64,000 nt of DNA from NCBI GenBank assembly GCA_964449135.1, contig CAYUXZ010000005.1, positions 1 through 64,000 on the forward strand, read 5' to 3'. The stretch is from SZAS-103 sp964449135 (GTDB taxonomy: Bacteria; Pseudomonadota; Gammaproteobacteria; Xanthomonadales; Xanthomonadaceae). The notes beneath the pieces were generated by a model. The model made no database searches, was not told the DNA's origin, and worked only from the letters and a program-made list of their open reading frames with translations. Position numbers and translations under genes: made by a program. Each line of letters begins with the position of its first letter. The stretch's first letter is position 1. Of this stretch, positions 1 through 8,571 are shown piece after piece.

Positions 1-1561
1 GGGCTCCGATTGGCTCGGCGACCAGGACGCGATCGAATACATGTGCCGCGAGGCGATCCCCGCGGTGATCGAGCTCGAGCACTACGGAGTGCCGTTCTCG
101 CGCACCGAAGAAGGCAAAATCTACCAGCGCCCGTTCGGTGGCATGACCACGAAATATGGCGAGGGCCCGCCGGCGCAGCGCACGTGTGCGGCCGCCGACC
201 GCACCGGCCATGCGATGCTGCACACGCTCTACCAGCAGTCGCTCAAGCACGACGCGCAGTTCTTCATCGAGTACTTCGCGCTCGACCTGATTATGGATTC
301 CGACGGCGCCTGCCGCGGCGTGCTCGCGCTCGATATGTCGACCGGCGAGTTGCACCTGTTCCGCGCGCACGGCACCGTGCTCGCGACCGGCGGTTACGGC
401 CGCGCCTATTTCTCGTGCACCTCGGCGCACACCTGCACCGGCGACGGCGGCGGCATGGCGCTGCGCGCCGGGCTGCCGCTGCAGGACATGGAGTTCGTGC
501 AGTTCCACCCGACCGGCATCTACGGCGCGGGCTGCCTGATCACCGAAGGCGTGCGCGGTGAAGGCGGCATCCTGCGCAACTCCAATGGCGAGCGCTTCAT
601 GGAGCGCTACGCGCCGCATTACAAGGACCTGGCCTCGCGCGATGTGGTCAGCCGTTCGATGACGATCGAGATCCGCGAAGGCCGCGGCGTCGGCGAGAAG
701 AAGGACCACATCTTCCTGCACCTCGATCACCTCGATCCGAAGGTGATCCACGAGAAGCTGCCGGGCATCGCCGAATCGGCGAAGATCTTCGCCGGCGTCG
801 ACGTGACCAAACAACCCATTCCGGTGCTGCCGACCGTGCACTACAACATGGGCGGCATCCCGACCAACTACCACGGCGAGGTCGTCACGCTGAAGGACGG
901 CAATCCCGATTCCATCGTGCAGGGCCTGTACGCGATCGGCGAAGCGGCCTGCGTGTCGGTGCACGGCGCCAACCGGCTCGGCTCGAATTCGCTGCTCGAT
1001 CTGGTCGTGTTTGGCCGCGCGGTCGCCAATCGCTGCGGCGAGACGATCAAGGCGAACCAGGCGCACCCGACGCTGCCGACGACCGCCTGCGACTCCGCGC
1101 TCGCGAACCTCGATCGCATTCGCAATGCGAACGGTTCCACGTCCACCGCGCAGATCCGCGACGCGATGCAGCGCGACATGCAGGACCATGCGGCGGTATT
1201 CCGCACCGGCGAAACGCTCGACGAGGGCGTGGCGAAGATCACGCAAGTCGCGAAGTCCTTCGCCGACGTGCGTGTGTCGGATCGTTCGATGATCTGGAAC
1301 TCCGACCTCATCGAGACCCTGGAACTGCAGAACCTGCTCGGCCAGGCGCAGGCGACGATGGTCTCGGCCGCGAACCGCACCGAATCGCGCGGCGCGCATG
1401 CGCGCGAGGACTACAAGGACCGCGACGACACGAACTGGCGCAAGCATTCGCTGTGCTGGGTCGACGATGCCCAGCGCACGCACATCGGCTATCGCCCCGT
1501 GCACGCGAGCACGCTGACCGGCGATGTCGCGCCGATTCCGCCGAAGCCGAGGGTGTACTGA
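1..1561 (+). CDS. sdhA: Succinate dehydrogenase flavoprotein subunit (5' end outside window)
   Basis: FAD-carrying catalytic subunit of complex II, oxidising succinate to fumarate on the cytoplasmic face of the inner membrane. The reading frame is open from base 2, giving 519 visible residues of about 590-600 usual for the family, so the N-terminus with the FAD-linking histidine lies outside. Visible family motifs include HPTGIYGAG, the GVRGEGG loop, the catalytic-arginine segment SRDVVSRSM and the substrate-binding HYNMGGIPTN. The C-terminal THIGYRPVH segment is also family-typical. It lies 3 nt ahead of sdhB; the membrane subunits sdhC/sdhD would be expected upstream, beyond the window. Confidence 0.97.
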   Translation, partial: GSDWLGDQDAIEYMCREAIPAVIELEHYGVPFSRTEEGKIYQRPFGGMTTKYGEGPPAQRTCAAADRTGHAMLHTLYQQSLKHDAQFFIEYFALDLIMDSDGACRGVLALDMSTGELHLFRAHGTVLATGGYGRAYFSCTSAHTCTGDGGGMALRAGLPLQDMEFVQFHPTGIYGAGCLITEGVRGEGGILRNSNGERFMERYAPHYKDLASRDVVSRSMTIEIREGRGVGEKKDHIFLHLDHLDPKVIHEKLPGIAESAKIFAGVDVTKQPIPVLPTVHYNMGGIPTNYHGEVVTLKDGNPDSIVQGLYAIGEAACVSVHGANRLGSNSLLDLVVFGRAVANRCGETIKANQAHPTLPTTACDSALANLDRIRNANGSTSTAQIRDAMQRDMQDHAAVFRTGETLDEGVAKITQVAKSFADVRVSDRSMIWNSDLIETLELQNLLGQAQATMVSAANRTESRGAHAREDYKDRDDTNWRKHSLCWVDDAQRTHIGYRPVHASTLTGDVAPIPPKPRVY

Positions 1562-1564
1562 GCC

Positions 1565-2353
1565 ATGGCCGAATTCACCCTCCCCAAGAATTCCAAGGTC
1601 GGCAAGGGCAAGCGCTTCCCGGCAAAGGCGGGCGCGAAGAACGTGCGCGCGTTCAAGATCTACCGCTGGAATCCGGACGACGGCCAGAACCCGCGCACCG
1701 ACACCTACGAGGTCGATCTTTCGCAGTGCGGGCCGATGGTCCTGGACGCGCTGATCAAGATCAAGAACGAGGTCGACCCGACGCTGACCTTCCGCCGTTC
1801 CTGCCGCGAGGGAATCTGCGGTTCGTGCGCGATGAACATCGACGGCACCAACACCCTGGCCTGCACGCGCGCGATCGAGGATTGCCAGAAGAGCGAAGTG
1901 CCGATCTATCCGCTGCCGCATATGCCGGTGGTCAAGGACCTCGTGCCCGATCTCACGCATTTCTACGCGCAGTACGCGTCGATCCGGCCGTGGATCCGCA
2001 CCCAGAGCGCGCCGCCGCCGGACCGCGAGCGCCTGCAGTCGCCGGAGGAGCGCAAGCAGCTCGACGGCCTGTACGAGTGCATCCTCTGCGCCTGCTGCTC
2101 GACCTCGTGCCCGAGCTACTGGTGGAACGGCGACCGCTACCTCGGCCCGGCGATCCTGCTGCAGGCCTACCGCTGGATCGCCGATTCGCGCGACGAGGAC
2201 ACCGGTGCGCGCCTGGACGATCTCGAGGATCCGTTCAAGCTCTACCGCTGCCACACGATCATGAACTGCACCCGCACCTGCCCGAAGGGCCTGAACCCCG
2301 CGAAGGCGATCGCGGAGATCAAGAAGCTGATGCTGCAGCGACGCGCGGTATGA
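1565..2353 (+). CDS. sdhB: Succinate dehydrogenase iron-sulfur subunit
   Basis: Electron-transfer subunit of complex II, 262 aa, the normal length. The N-terminal ferredoxin-like domain carries the [2Fe-2S] ligands C80, C85, C88 and C100 (CREGICGSC). The C-terminal domain carries C172-x2-C175-x2-C178-x3-C182-P and the CHTIMNCTRTCPKG segment for the [4Fe-4S] and [3Fe-4S] clusters. It passes electrons from SdhA flavin to quinone. The ATG at 1565 follows the sdhA stop by 3 nt, so the two are co-translated. Confidence 0.98.
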   Translation: MAEFTLPKNSKVGKGKRFPAKAGAKNVRAFKIYRWNPDDGQNPRTDTYEVDLSQCGPMVLDALIKIKNEVDPTLTFRRSCREGICGSCAMNIDGTNTLACTRAIEDCQKSEVPIYPLPHMPVVKDLVPDLTHFYAQYASIRPWIRTQSAPPPDRERLQSPEERKQLDGLYECILCACCSTSCPSYWWNGDRYLGPAILLQAYRWIADSRDEDTGARLDDLEDPFKLYRCHTIMNCTRTCPKGLNPAKAIAEIKKLMLQRRAV

Positions 2354-2396
2354 ACGCTTGGAATCGGATGGCTGCGGCCATCGACCAATTGCGCGG

Positions 2397-2645
2397 ATGA
2401 ATGGCGACCCCGAACTTGCGCGCCTGCGCTGGCGCTGCCGGCGCGGCATGCGCGAGCTCGATCAACTGCTGGTTCGATGGCTGGATCGCGAATACCCAAG
2501 CGCCGGTCCGGCGCAGCGCGCCGCGTTCGAGAAACTGCTGGCCTGCGAGGACGTTTCATTGTGGCGGTGGTGCATGGGCATGGAAACCCCGGACGACAAG
2601 GAACTCGATGACATCGTCGGACGCATCCTCGCCCTGTCGCCTTGA
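2397..2645 (+). CDS. sdhE: SdhE/CptB-type FAD assembly factor
   Basis: Small protein of 82 aa matching the SdhE (YgfY/Sdh5) family, which helps flavinylation of SdhA. The defining RGxxE motif is present (RRGMRELD), followed by an aspartate-rich C-terminal part (EDVSLWRWCMG, TPDDKELDDIV). I chose ATG 2397 over the frame's earlier ATG 2358 because the family starts shortly before the RWRCRRG segment. Its place directly after sdhAB supports the role. It overlaps the next gene by 38 nt. Confidence 0.92.
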   Translation: MNGDPELARLRWRCRRGMRELDQLLVRWLDREYPSAGPAQRAAFEKLLACEDVSLWRWCMGMETPDDKELDDIVGRILALSP

Positions 2646-3054
2646 GTGGCGTCCTTCGCGCTGGCTGCCGGCCGCGCTGTGCGCACTCGCAATCGCCGCA
2701 GTCACTGCGGTGTGGATGTCCGCGCTTCCACCGCTCCCTTGTGCGATCGCAAGCGCCTTCGTGGTCGCTTACACGGTCTGGCGGCTGCGTCGCGAATTGC
2801 ATCACTCGCGCTGCGAGTTGACCTGGCCGGGCGGCGATGCGGACTGGCGCGTCGAATGCGAGGGTCGTGAAGAAATCCTGCGCCATGACCATGCATCGAT
2901 TCGCGGCGGCATCGCGGTGCTCACCCTGATCGATGCGAGCGGCAGGCGTCGCCGTTATGTCTGGTGGCCCGACACGCTCGACGCGCGGGGTCGTCGCGCG
3001 TTCAAGCTGGCGCTCGCGGCCCGCGCGCCGACCGCTGCGACCCAGGCGCCATAA
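2608..3054 (+). CDS. YgfX-like membrane protein (partner of sdhE)
   Basis: A 148-aa protein starting inside the sdhE reading frame. It has two hydrophobic segments near the N-terminus (WLPAALCALAIAAVTAVWM and PCAIASAFVVAYTVW) followed by a soluble region with the pattern LTWPGGDADWRV and YVWWPDTL. This is the layout of the YgfX/CptA family, usually encoded right after sdhE. In Escherichia coli that protein was described as the toxin of a pair with YgfY; whether that holds here is open. The start at ATG 2608 is inferred from the first membrane segment. Confidence 0.75.
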   Translation: MTSSDASSPCRLEWRPSRWLPAALCALAIAAVTAVWMSALPPLPCAIASAFVVAYTVWRLRRELHHSRCELTWPGGDADWRVECEGREEILRHDHASIRGGIAVLTLIDASGRRRRYVWWPDTLDARGRRAFKLALAARAPTAATQAP

Positions 3055-3068
3055 GGCACAATACGCGC

Positions 3069-4313
3069 ATGTTCAAACCCCTCTCGCTCGCCATCGGGCT
3101 GCGCTACACGCGCGGCAAGCGCCGCACCGGATTTCTCTCGCTGATGTCGGGCGCGTCGATCTTCGGCATCGCGCTGGGCATGGTCGTGCTGATCACGACG
3201 ATCGCGGTGATGACCGGTTTCCAGGAAGAATACCGCACGCGCCTGCTCGGCATGATCGCGCACGCGACGGTCAGCGGCGTCGGCGAGCCGCTCGAAAACT
3301 GGCAGGATGCGATCGCGAAAGCGAAAAAGGATCCGCGCGTGATCGGCGCGGCGCCCTATGTCGAGCGCGAGGCGATGCTGCAGGGCAATTCGCAGCAGGG
3401 CGCGGCGATCCTCGGCGTGCTGCCCGATCGCGAAAGCGAAGTCTCCGTGCTGTCGAAGAAGATGATCGCGGGCAGGCTGTCCGACCTGCAGCCGGGCAAG
3501 TTCGACATCATCCTCGGCAAGGAACTCGCGATGCAGCTCGGCGTCGGCGTCGGCGACAAGGTCAACGTGCTGGTCGCCGAAGGTAACGTGACGCCGATCG
3601 GATTCATTCCGCGCGCGAAGGCCTTCACCGTGGTCGGCGTGTTCGAGGCGGGTTTCCAGGATTACGACCTCAAGCTCGCGGTGATGCACATGGCCGACGC
3701 GCAGCGTCTGCTGCGGATGGGCGATGGCGTGAGTGGCGTGCGCCTGAAACTCGCCGACCTGTGGCAGGCCTACGTCGTCGCGCGCGACCTCGCCGACCGC
3801 ATGGGCGGGCTGTACCGCGTGCGCGACTGGAGCCGCGACAACGTCAATATGTTCACCGCGCTGCGCACCGAAAAGACGATGATGTTCCTGATCCTCAGCC
3901 TGATCGTGCTGATCGCGGCGTTCTACCTGCTGTCGTCGCTGGCGCTGATGGTCGCCGACAAGCAGGCGGACATCGCGATCCTGCGCACGCTGGGCATGCG
4001 GCCCGGCGCGATCCTGCGCGTGTTCGTGGTGCAGGGCAGCCTGATCGGGGTCTTCGCGGTTGCGCTCGGCGTTACCGGCGGCATCGCGTTGACCAAGAAC
4101 CTCGATGCGATCGTGCGCCTGATCGAACGCCTCACCGGCGTGGACGTGTTTCCCGCGGACGTCTACTACATCAGCGGCCTGCCGACACGGTTGGAAGCCG
4201 GCGACGTGATCGTGATCGCGACGGTCGGCCTCGTGCTGTGTTTCCTCGCGACCCTCTATCCGGCCTGGCGCGCGGCGCGCACCGATCCGGCCAGCGCGTT
4301 GCGTTACGAATGA
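3069..4313 (+). CDS. lolC: Lipoprotein-releasing ABC transporter permease (LolC/LolE family)
   Basis: Inner-membrane subunit of the LolCDE machine that extracts outer-membrane lipoproteins and hands them to LolA. The protein has 414 aa, the family size, with an N-terminal membrane helix (SIFGIALGMVVLITTIAV), a large periplasmic domain, and three C-terminal helices of the FtsX type ending in LYPAWRAARTDPASALRYE. ATG 3069 is chosen because the family begins at the conserved IGLRYTRGKRR. Only one permease gene is visible, so a LolF-like single-permease arrangement or a second permease elsewhere are both possible. lolD overlaps its stop. Confidence 0.93.
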   Translation: MFKPLSLAIGLRYTRGKRRTGFLSLMSGASIFGIALGMVVLITTIAVMTGFQEEYRTRLLGMIAHATVSGVGEPLENWQDAIAKAKKDPRVIGAAPYVEREAMLQGNSQQGAAILGVLPDRESEVSVLSKKMIAGRLSDLQPGKFDIILGKELAMQLGVGVGDKVNVLVAEGNVTPIGFIPRAKAFTVVGVFEAGFQDYDLKLAVMHMADAQRLLRMGDGVSGVRLKLADLWQAYVVARDLADRMGGLYRVRDWSRDNVNMFTALRTEKTMMFLILSLIVLIAAFYLLSSLALMVADKQADIAILRTLGMRPGAILRVFVVQGSLIGVFAVALGVTGGIALTKNLDAIVRLIERLTGVDVFPADVYYISGLPTRLEAGDVIVIATVGLVLCFLATLYPAWRAARTDPASALRYE

Positions 4314-5059
4314 GCACGATCATGGACAAGCCGGCCGTTGTGAGCGACGCTGTGATTCATTGTGCGAATTTGGGCAAGACGTATCGTGAAGACAAGCTCA
4401 TCACGCCGGTGTTCGATGGATTGAGTTTGTCCATATTCAAGGGCGAGCGTGTCGCAATCGTTGGCGCTTCCGGCGCTGGCAAGAGCACGCTGTTGCATTT
4501 GCTCGGCGGCCTGGATTCCTGCACGACGGGGGATATTTGGGTCGAAGGCCAGATCTCTGGCGTTGTTGCTTGCTGGAACATGGCCGCGTTGTCGGAAAAT
4601 TTGCGTGGTGACTTGCGCAATCAAGCGCTGGGCTTCGTCTATCAGTTTCATCATTTGCTGCCGGAGTTCAGCGCGTTGGAAAACGTGATGATGCCGCTGC
4701 TGATCCGCAACGATACGTGTGCGGCGGCGGAGAAAGCGGCGCGCGAACTGCTCGAACAGGTTGGCCTCGGCCACCGTCTTCACCACAAGCCCAGTGAACT
4801 CTCGGGCGGCGAGCGCCAACGCGCGGCCGTCGCACGCGCGCTGGTCAATCGCCCGGCCTGCGTGCTCGGCGACGAACCCACCGGCAACCTCGACGAAAAG
4901 ACCGCATCAGGCGTGTTCGATATGATGCTCGAACTCAACCGCGCGATCGGCACCGCGCTCGTGCTCGTGACCCACGACCGTCGGCTCGCGCGGCGCATGG
5001 ACCGCGTGCTCGAACTCACCGGTGGCGTGCTGCACGAACTGGCGAAGGACGAGGTCTGA
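4310..5059 (+). CDS. lolD: Lipoprotein-releasing system ATP-binding protein LolD
   Basis: ATPase of the Lol exporter, 249 aa from ATG 4310 (an internal ATG at 4322 is an alternative). Walker A GASGAGKST lies at residues 52-60, the Q-loop region reads YQFHHLLPEF, the signature LSGGERQR starts near residue 164, and Walker B is LGDEPTG. Two oddities are visible. The 5' half (about 4314-4690) is much poorer in G+C, using TTG, CAT and AAT codons that neighbours avoid. It also carries about eight extra residues (SGVVACWN) between the GQ and LRNQ segments, compared with E. coli LolD. The ATGA overlap couples it to lolC. Confidence 0.95.
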   Translation: MSTIMDKPAVVSDAVIHCANLGKTYREDKLITPVFDGLSLSIFKGERVAIVGASGAGKSTLLHLLGGLDSCTTGDIWVEGQISGVVACWNMAALSENLRGDLRNQALGFVYQFHHLLPEFSALENVMMPLLIRNDTCAAAEKAARELLEQVGLGHRLHHKPSELSGGERQRAAVARALVNRPACVLGDEPTGNLDEKTASGVFDMMLELNRAIGTALVLVTHDRRLARRMDRVLELTGGVLHELAKDEV

Positions 5060-5062
5060 TCG

Positions 5063-7414
5063 GTGGACGCGGCGGATCGTTCGTCGCGTCTTCCACCTTT
5101 CGGCATCGCCTGCGTTGTCGCGCTGACGGCGGGCGTGGTCGCGGCGATGCAGCAGGCCGCTTTGCCATCGCCGTGGCTGAGCGTTCCCTTGTGCGCGGTG
5201 GGCGCGATCGGGTGGATCGCGTTGCCGCGTCGGCGCTGGATCGGCGCGCTGTTGTTCGGTTTCGCCTGGGCCTGCATCCAGGGCGGCATCGCCTTGTCCG
5301 TGCGAATTCCGACGGAGATCGTCGGACAGGAAGTGCAGGTGATCGGCCATGTCGATGGATTGCCCGAACGCGACGAGCGGTTGCTGCGCTTCGATTTCAT
5401 CGCCGATCGCGAGAACAATCCTGCGGGCGTTGCGGGCCGGCACCTGCGATTGAGCTGGTACGGCGCGAACGCTCACCTCGCGCCGGGCGAACGCTGGATG
5501 CTGCGGGTGAAGCTACGGCGGCCGCGCGGCGTGCTCGATCCGGGCGGTTTCGATTTCGAGAAGCTCGCACTGGAGCGGCGGATCGCGGCGACCGGTTACG
5601 TGCGTGCGCCAGAAACCGCGCAGAAAGTCGGCGAGAGCGCCGGAATCGATGCATTGCGCGCGAGGCTTTCGGCAAGGATCGCGCAGGCGGTGCCGACGCC
5701 CGGCGCGCGCTTCGTGCAAGCGCTCGCGCTCGGCGACACGCGCGCTCTATCCGAATCGGACTGGGACACGCTGCGCGCGACCGGACTCACCCACCAGATC
5801 GCGATCTCGGGATTCCACGTCGGCATCGTCGCGAGCTTCGGTGCGCTGCTCGCGTGGCTGGCATATCGGTTGTTTCCGAAACTCGGACTGCGCTGGCCTC
5901 GCGTGCAGGCGCAGGCAGTGTCCGCGCTGGCCTTCGGCACCGGCTATACCGCGCTGGTCGGATTCGAACTGCCGACGGTGCGCACCCTGCTGATGATCGC
6001 CGCGGCCCTGCTCGCGCGCTTGTGGCGACGGCCCGCGTCGGTGCCGTCGGCGCTGGCGCTCGCGCTCGCGGCGATGCTGATCGCCGATCCGCTGTGCGTG
6101 CTCTCGGCGGGATTCTGGTTGTCGTTCGCGGGCGTCGCCTGGCTGGTCTGGTGCCTGCCGCACGATGCGCCGCGCGGGCAGTTGCGCGCATTCCTGAGTG
6201 CGCAAGGCGTGGCGACGATCGGGCTGTTGCCGCTCACGGTGTGGTTCTTCGGACAGGCTTCGCTGCTTTCGCCGCTCACGAATCTGATCGGCATTCCGTG
6301 GTTCAGCCTCGTCATCGTGCCGCTGTCGCTGATCGGTCTCGGCGTGGATCTGCTGTGGCCCGATGCGGGCACGATGATCCTGCGCCTCGCCGCTCACGCG
6401 ATGGATGGACTGTGGTGGGTGCTCACGCATGCCGCGCAGTGGCCGGGCGCGCTGGTCTGGCTGCCGGAGCCCGGGCCGTTCGCATTGGCGATGGCATTGA
6501 TCGGCGCGTTCTGGTTGTTGCTGCCGCGAGGGATTCCAGGCAAGCCGCTCGCGTTGCTGCTATGGCTGCCGTTGCTGTGGCCGCGCATTCCGGAGATTCC
6601 TGCGGGAACGGCCGATCTGGCGATGATCGACGTCGGCCAAGGCCTTTCGCTGCTGGTGCGCACCGAGCATCACGCGTTGCTGTTCGATACCGGGCCTGCT
6701 TACAGCGGCGGACTCGACCTCGGCGAATCGGCGGTGGTGCCGACGCTGCACGCGTTCGGTTCGCGAAAGCTCGACGCGCTCGTGGTAAGCCACGGAGACA
6801 ACGATCATTCCGGCGGCGCGGAGGCGGTGCGGCGCGCGTATCCGGTCGCGTTGCGCTATGCGCCCGCGGGCTGGCCGAAAGGGCGCGATTATTCGCCGTG
6901 CACCCACGACACGCAATGGAACTGGGACGGCGTGACCTTCCGCTTCCTGCATCCGCCGAAGGATTTTCCGTACTTTGACAACGACAGCGGCTGCGTGCTG
7001 CGCATCGGCGGGCGCGGCTGGGCGGCGCTGCTGCCCGCGGACATCGAAGCCGTGATCGAGCAACGCCTAGTGCGCGAACAAGCCGGTTTGCTGCGCGCGG
7101 ATCTGCTCGTCGTCCCGCACCACGGCAGCAAAACCTCCTCGACGCCCGAGTTCATCCAGGCCGTCCGTCCGCGGCTCGCGCTGATCTCGGTCGGGCAGGG
7201 CAACCGTTTCGGCCACCCCAGGCCCGAGATTGTTCAGCGTTACGTCTCGCAGGGCGTGGCGCTGGAGGACACGGCCAGCGACGGCCTCGTACGGGTGCGG
7301 CTGGATGCCGCCGGAGTCCGCGTCGTCGAACGCACCCGAGAACGCCTGCGCCGGTTCTGGCACGAGCCGGCCGCGCCTTCGGATACACTTGTACAAGAAT
7401 CCGGATCGAGGTGA
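5063..7414 (+). CDS. comEC: DNA internalisation competence protein ComEC/Rec2
   Basis: Polytopic inner-membrane channel for single-stranded DNA uptake in natural transformation, 783 aa. The N-terminal part has several membrane helices and a soluble DUF4131-type domain. The central competence domain begins around the HQIAISGFHVGIVA motif. The C-terminal metallo-beta-lactamase-like domain has MIDVGQG, SHGDNDHSGG, LPADIE, VPHHGSKTSS and GHPRP. The start is GTG 5063, 3 nt after the lolD stop. All parts seem intact, so the strain may be transformable, but the other competence genes are not in this window. Confidence 0.95.
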   Translation: MDAADRSSRLPPFGIACVVALTAGVVAAMQQAALPSPWLSVPLCAVGAIGWIALPRRRWIGALLFGFAWACIQGGIALSVRIPTEIVGQEVQVIGHVDGLPERDERLLRFDFIADRENNPAGVAGRHLRLSWYGANAHLAPGERWMLRVKLRRPRGVLDPGGFDFEKLALERRIAATGYVRAPETAQKVGESAGIDALRARLSARIAQAVPTPGARFVQALALGDTRALSESDWDTLRATGLTHQIAISGFHVGIVASFGALLAWLAYRLFPKLGLRWPRVQAQAVSALAFGTGYTALVGFELPTVRTLLMIAAALLARLWRRPASVPSALALALAAMLIADPLCVLSAGFWLSFAGVAWLVWCLPHDAPRGQLRAFLSAQGVATIGLLPLTVWFFGQASLLSPLTNLIGIPWFSLVIVPLSLIGLGVDLLWPDAGTMILRLAAHAMDGLWWVLTHAAQWPGALVWLPEPGPFALAMALIGAFWLLLPRGIPGKPLALLLWLPLLWPRIPEIPAGTADLAMIDVGQGLSLLVRTEHHALLFDTGPAYSGGLDLGESAVVPTLHAFGSRKLDALVVSHGDNDHSGGAEAVRRAYPVALRYAPAGWPKGRDYSPCTHDTQWNWDGVTFRFLHPPKDFPYFDNDSGCVLRIGGRGWAALLPADIEAVIEQRLVREQAGLLRADLLVVPHHGSKTSSTPEFIQAVRPRLALISVGQGNRFGHPRPEIVQRYVSQGVALEDTASDGLVRVRLDAAGVRVVERTRERLRRFWHEPAAPSDTLVQESGSR

Positions 7415-7418
7415 ACCC

Positions 7419-8135
7419 GTGCTGGAATTCCTGAAAGCGGGCGGTTGGGTGATGCTGCCGATCGTGCTGCTGTCGGTCGTCGCGGTGGCGATCATCATCG
7501 AGCGCTTCTGGACCCTGCGCCGCAGCGCCGTGTTGCCGGAAGGGCTGGGCGAGGAAGTGCGCGAATGGGCGGCTCATCGCCAGCTCAATCCCGCGCACAT
7601 CGAGGTGCTGCGCCAGAACTCGCCGCTGGGCGAATTGCTGGCCGCGGCGCTGGATGTGCGCCATCGCCCGCGCGAGCAGATCAAGGAGCGCGTCGAGGAC
7701 GTCGGCCGCCACGTCGTGCACCGGCTCGAACGGTTCATGAACACGCTGGGCAGCATCGCCTCGGTCGGCCCGCTGCTCGGCCTGCTCGGCACCGTACTCG
7801 GCATGATCCGGATGTTCCTGGAAATCCTGCAGAAGGGCATCGGCGACGCGAACCAGCTCGCCGGCGGCATCGGCCAGGCGTTGATCAGCACCGCAGGTGG
7901 CCTGTGCCTCGCGATTCCGGCGCTGATGTTCCACCGCTACCTGCGCGGGCGCATCGCCGATTACGTGGTCGAGATGGAAGTGCAGGCGATGAGCCTGCTC
8001 GACACGCTCGACGGGCAGACCTTCGTCGCACCGGTTGCGTCCGCGCACCCGCCGTCGCCGCCGCAGCAGCTGGGCGAAACCGAACACGTCGCCCCCGAAG
8101 CGCCCAAGCGCGCCGCGCCGCGCGGCCGCCGTTGA
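7419..8135 (+). CDS. exbB: MotA/TolQ/ExbB proton channel family protein
   Basis: Three-helix inner-membrane proton channel subunit of 238 aa, paired with the ExbD-like protein that follows. The first helix is WVMLPIVLLSVVAVAIIIER; the conserved core GSIASVGPLLGLLGTVLGMI and QALISTAGGLCLAIPAL are present. A Pro/Ala-rich tail follows. The GTG at 7419 (reading VLEFLKAGGW) fits the family start and lies 4 nt after comEC. The position before exbD and msbA is usual for this order. It energises a TonB- or Tol-like system; which partner it serves cannot be read from sequence. Confidence 0.92.
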   Translation: MLEFLKAGGWVMLPIVLLSVVAVAIIIERFWTLRRSAVLPEGLGEEVREWAAHRQLNPAHIEVLRQNSPLGELLAAALDVRHRPREQIKERVEDVGRHVVHRLERFMNTLGSIASVGPLLGLLGTVLGMIRMFLEILQKGIGDANQLAGGIGQALISTAGGLCLAIPALMFHRYLRGRIADYVVEMEVQAMSLLDTLDGQTFVAPVASAHPPSPPQQLGETEHVAPEAPKRAAPRGRR

Positions 8136-8145
8136 GGAGCGAACC

Positions 8146-8571
8146 GTGAAGCTCGGCGGCTACCGATCGAATGTCGATGAGCCCGAGATCAACCTGATCT
8201 CGCTCGTGGACGTGGTGTTCTGCCTGATCATCTTCCTGGTGGTCACCACCAGCTTCAATCGCCACAGCGGATTGAAGCTGCAACTGCCGCAGGCCGGCGC
8301 GCCGGTCTCGCCCGAGCAGGTCGCGCCTGTGACGATCACCATCGACGCCGACGGGCACTACTACGTCGGCCAGGACCAGGTCGCCGAACGCGATGTCGCC
8401 ACGCTGCGCGCGGCGATCGAGCGCAGTGCCGGCACCCATCGCGACCTTCCGGTGGTGCTCAGCGCCGATGCGCGCACGCCGCACCAGTCCGTGGTGACCG
8501 CGCTGGAAGCGCTGGGCGAGCTCGGTTTCGAGAAGGTGTCGATCGCGACCACTCCGGAAGCGAAACGATGA
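8146..8571 (+). CDS. exbD: Biopolymer transport protein ExbD/TolR family
   Basis: A 141-aa single-pass protein: a short cytoplasmic start, then a membrane helix LISLVDVVFCLIIFLVVTT with the proton-relay aspartate in the family position. A periplasmic domain follows, ending in the typical ALEALGELGFEKVSIAT. The start is GTG 8146 with a GAGG ribosome-binding stretch just upstream (8134-8137). It forms the proton-driven motor with the preceding ExbB and overlaps msbA by 4 nt. Confidence 0.93.
   Translation: MKLGGYRSNVDEPEINLISLVDVVFCLIIFLVVTTSFNRHSGLKLQLPQAGAPVSPEQVAPVTITIDADGHYYVGQDQVAERDVATLRAAIERSAGTHRDLPVVLSADARTPHQSVVTALEALGELGFEKVSIATTPEAKR

Noticed and set aside
2401..2607. N-terminal extension of the YgfX-like protein to ATG 2401
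   Set aside because: The extra residues are the sdhE gene read in another frame and have no family resemblance.
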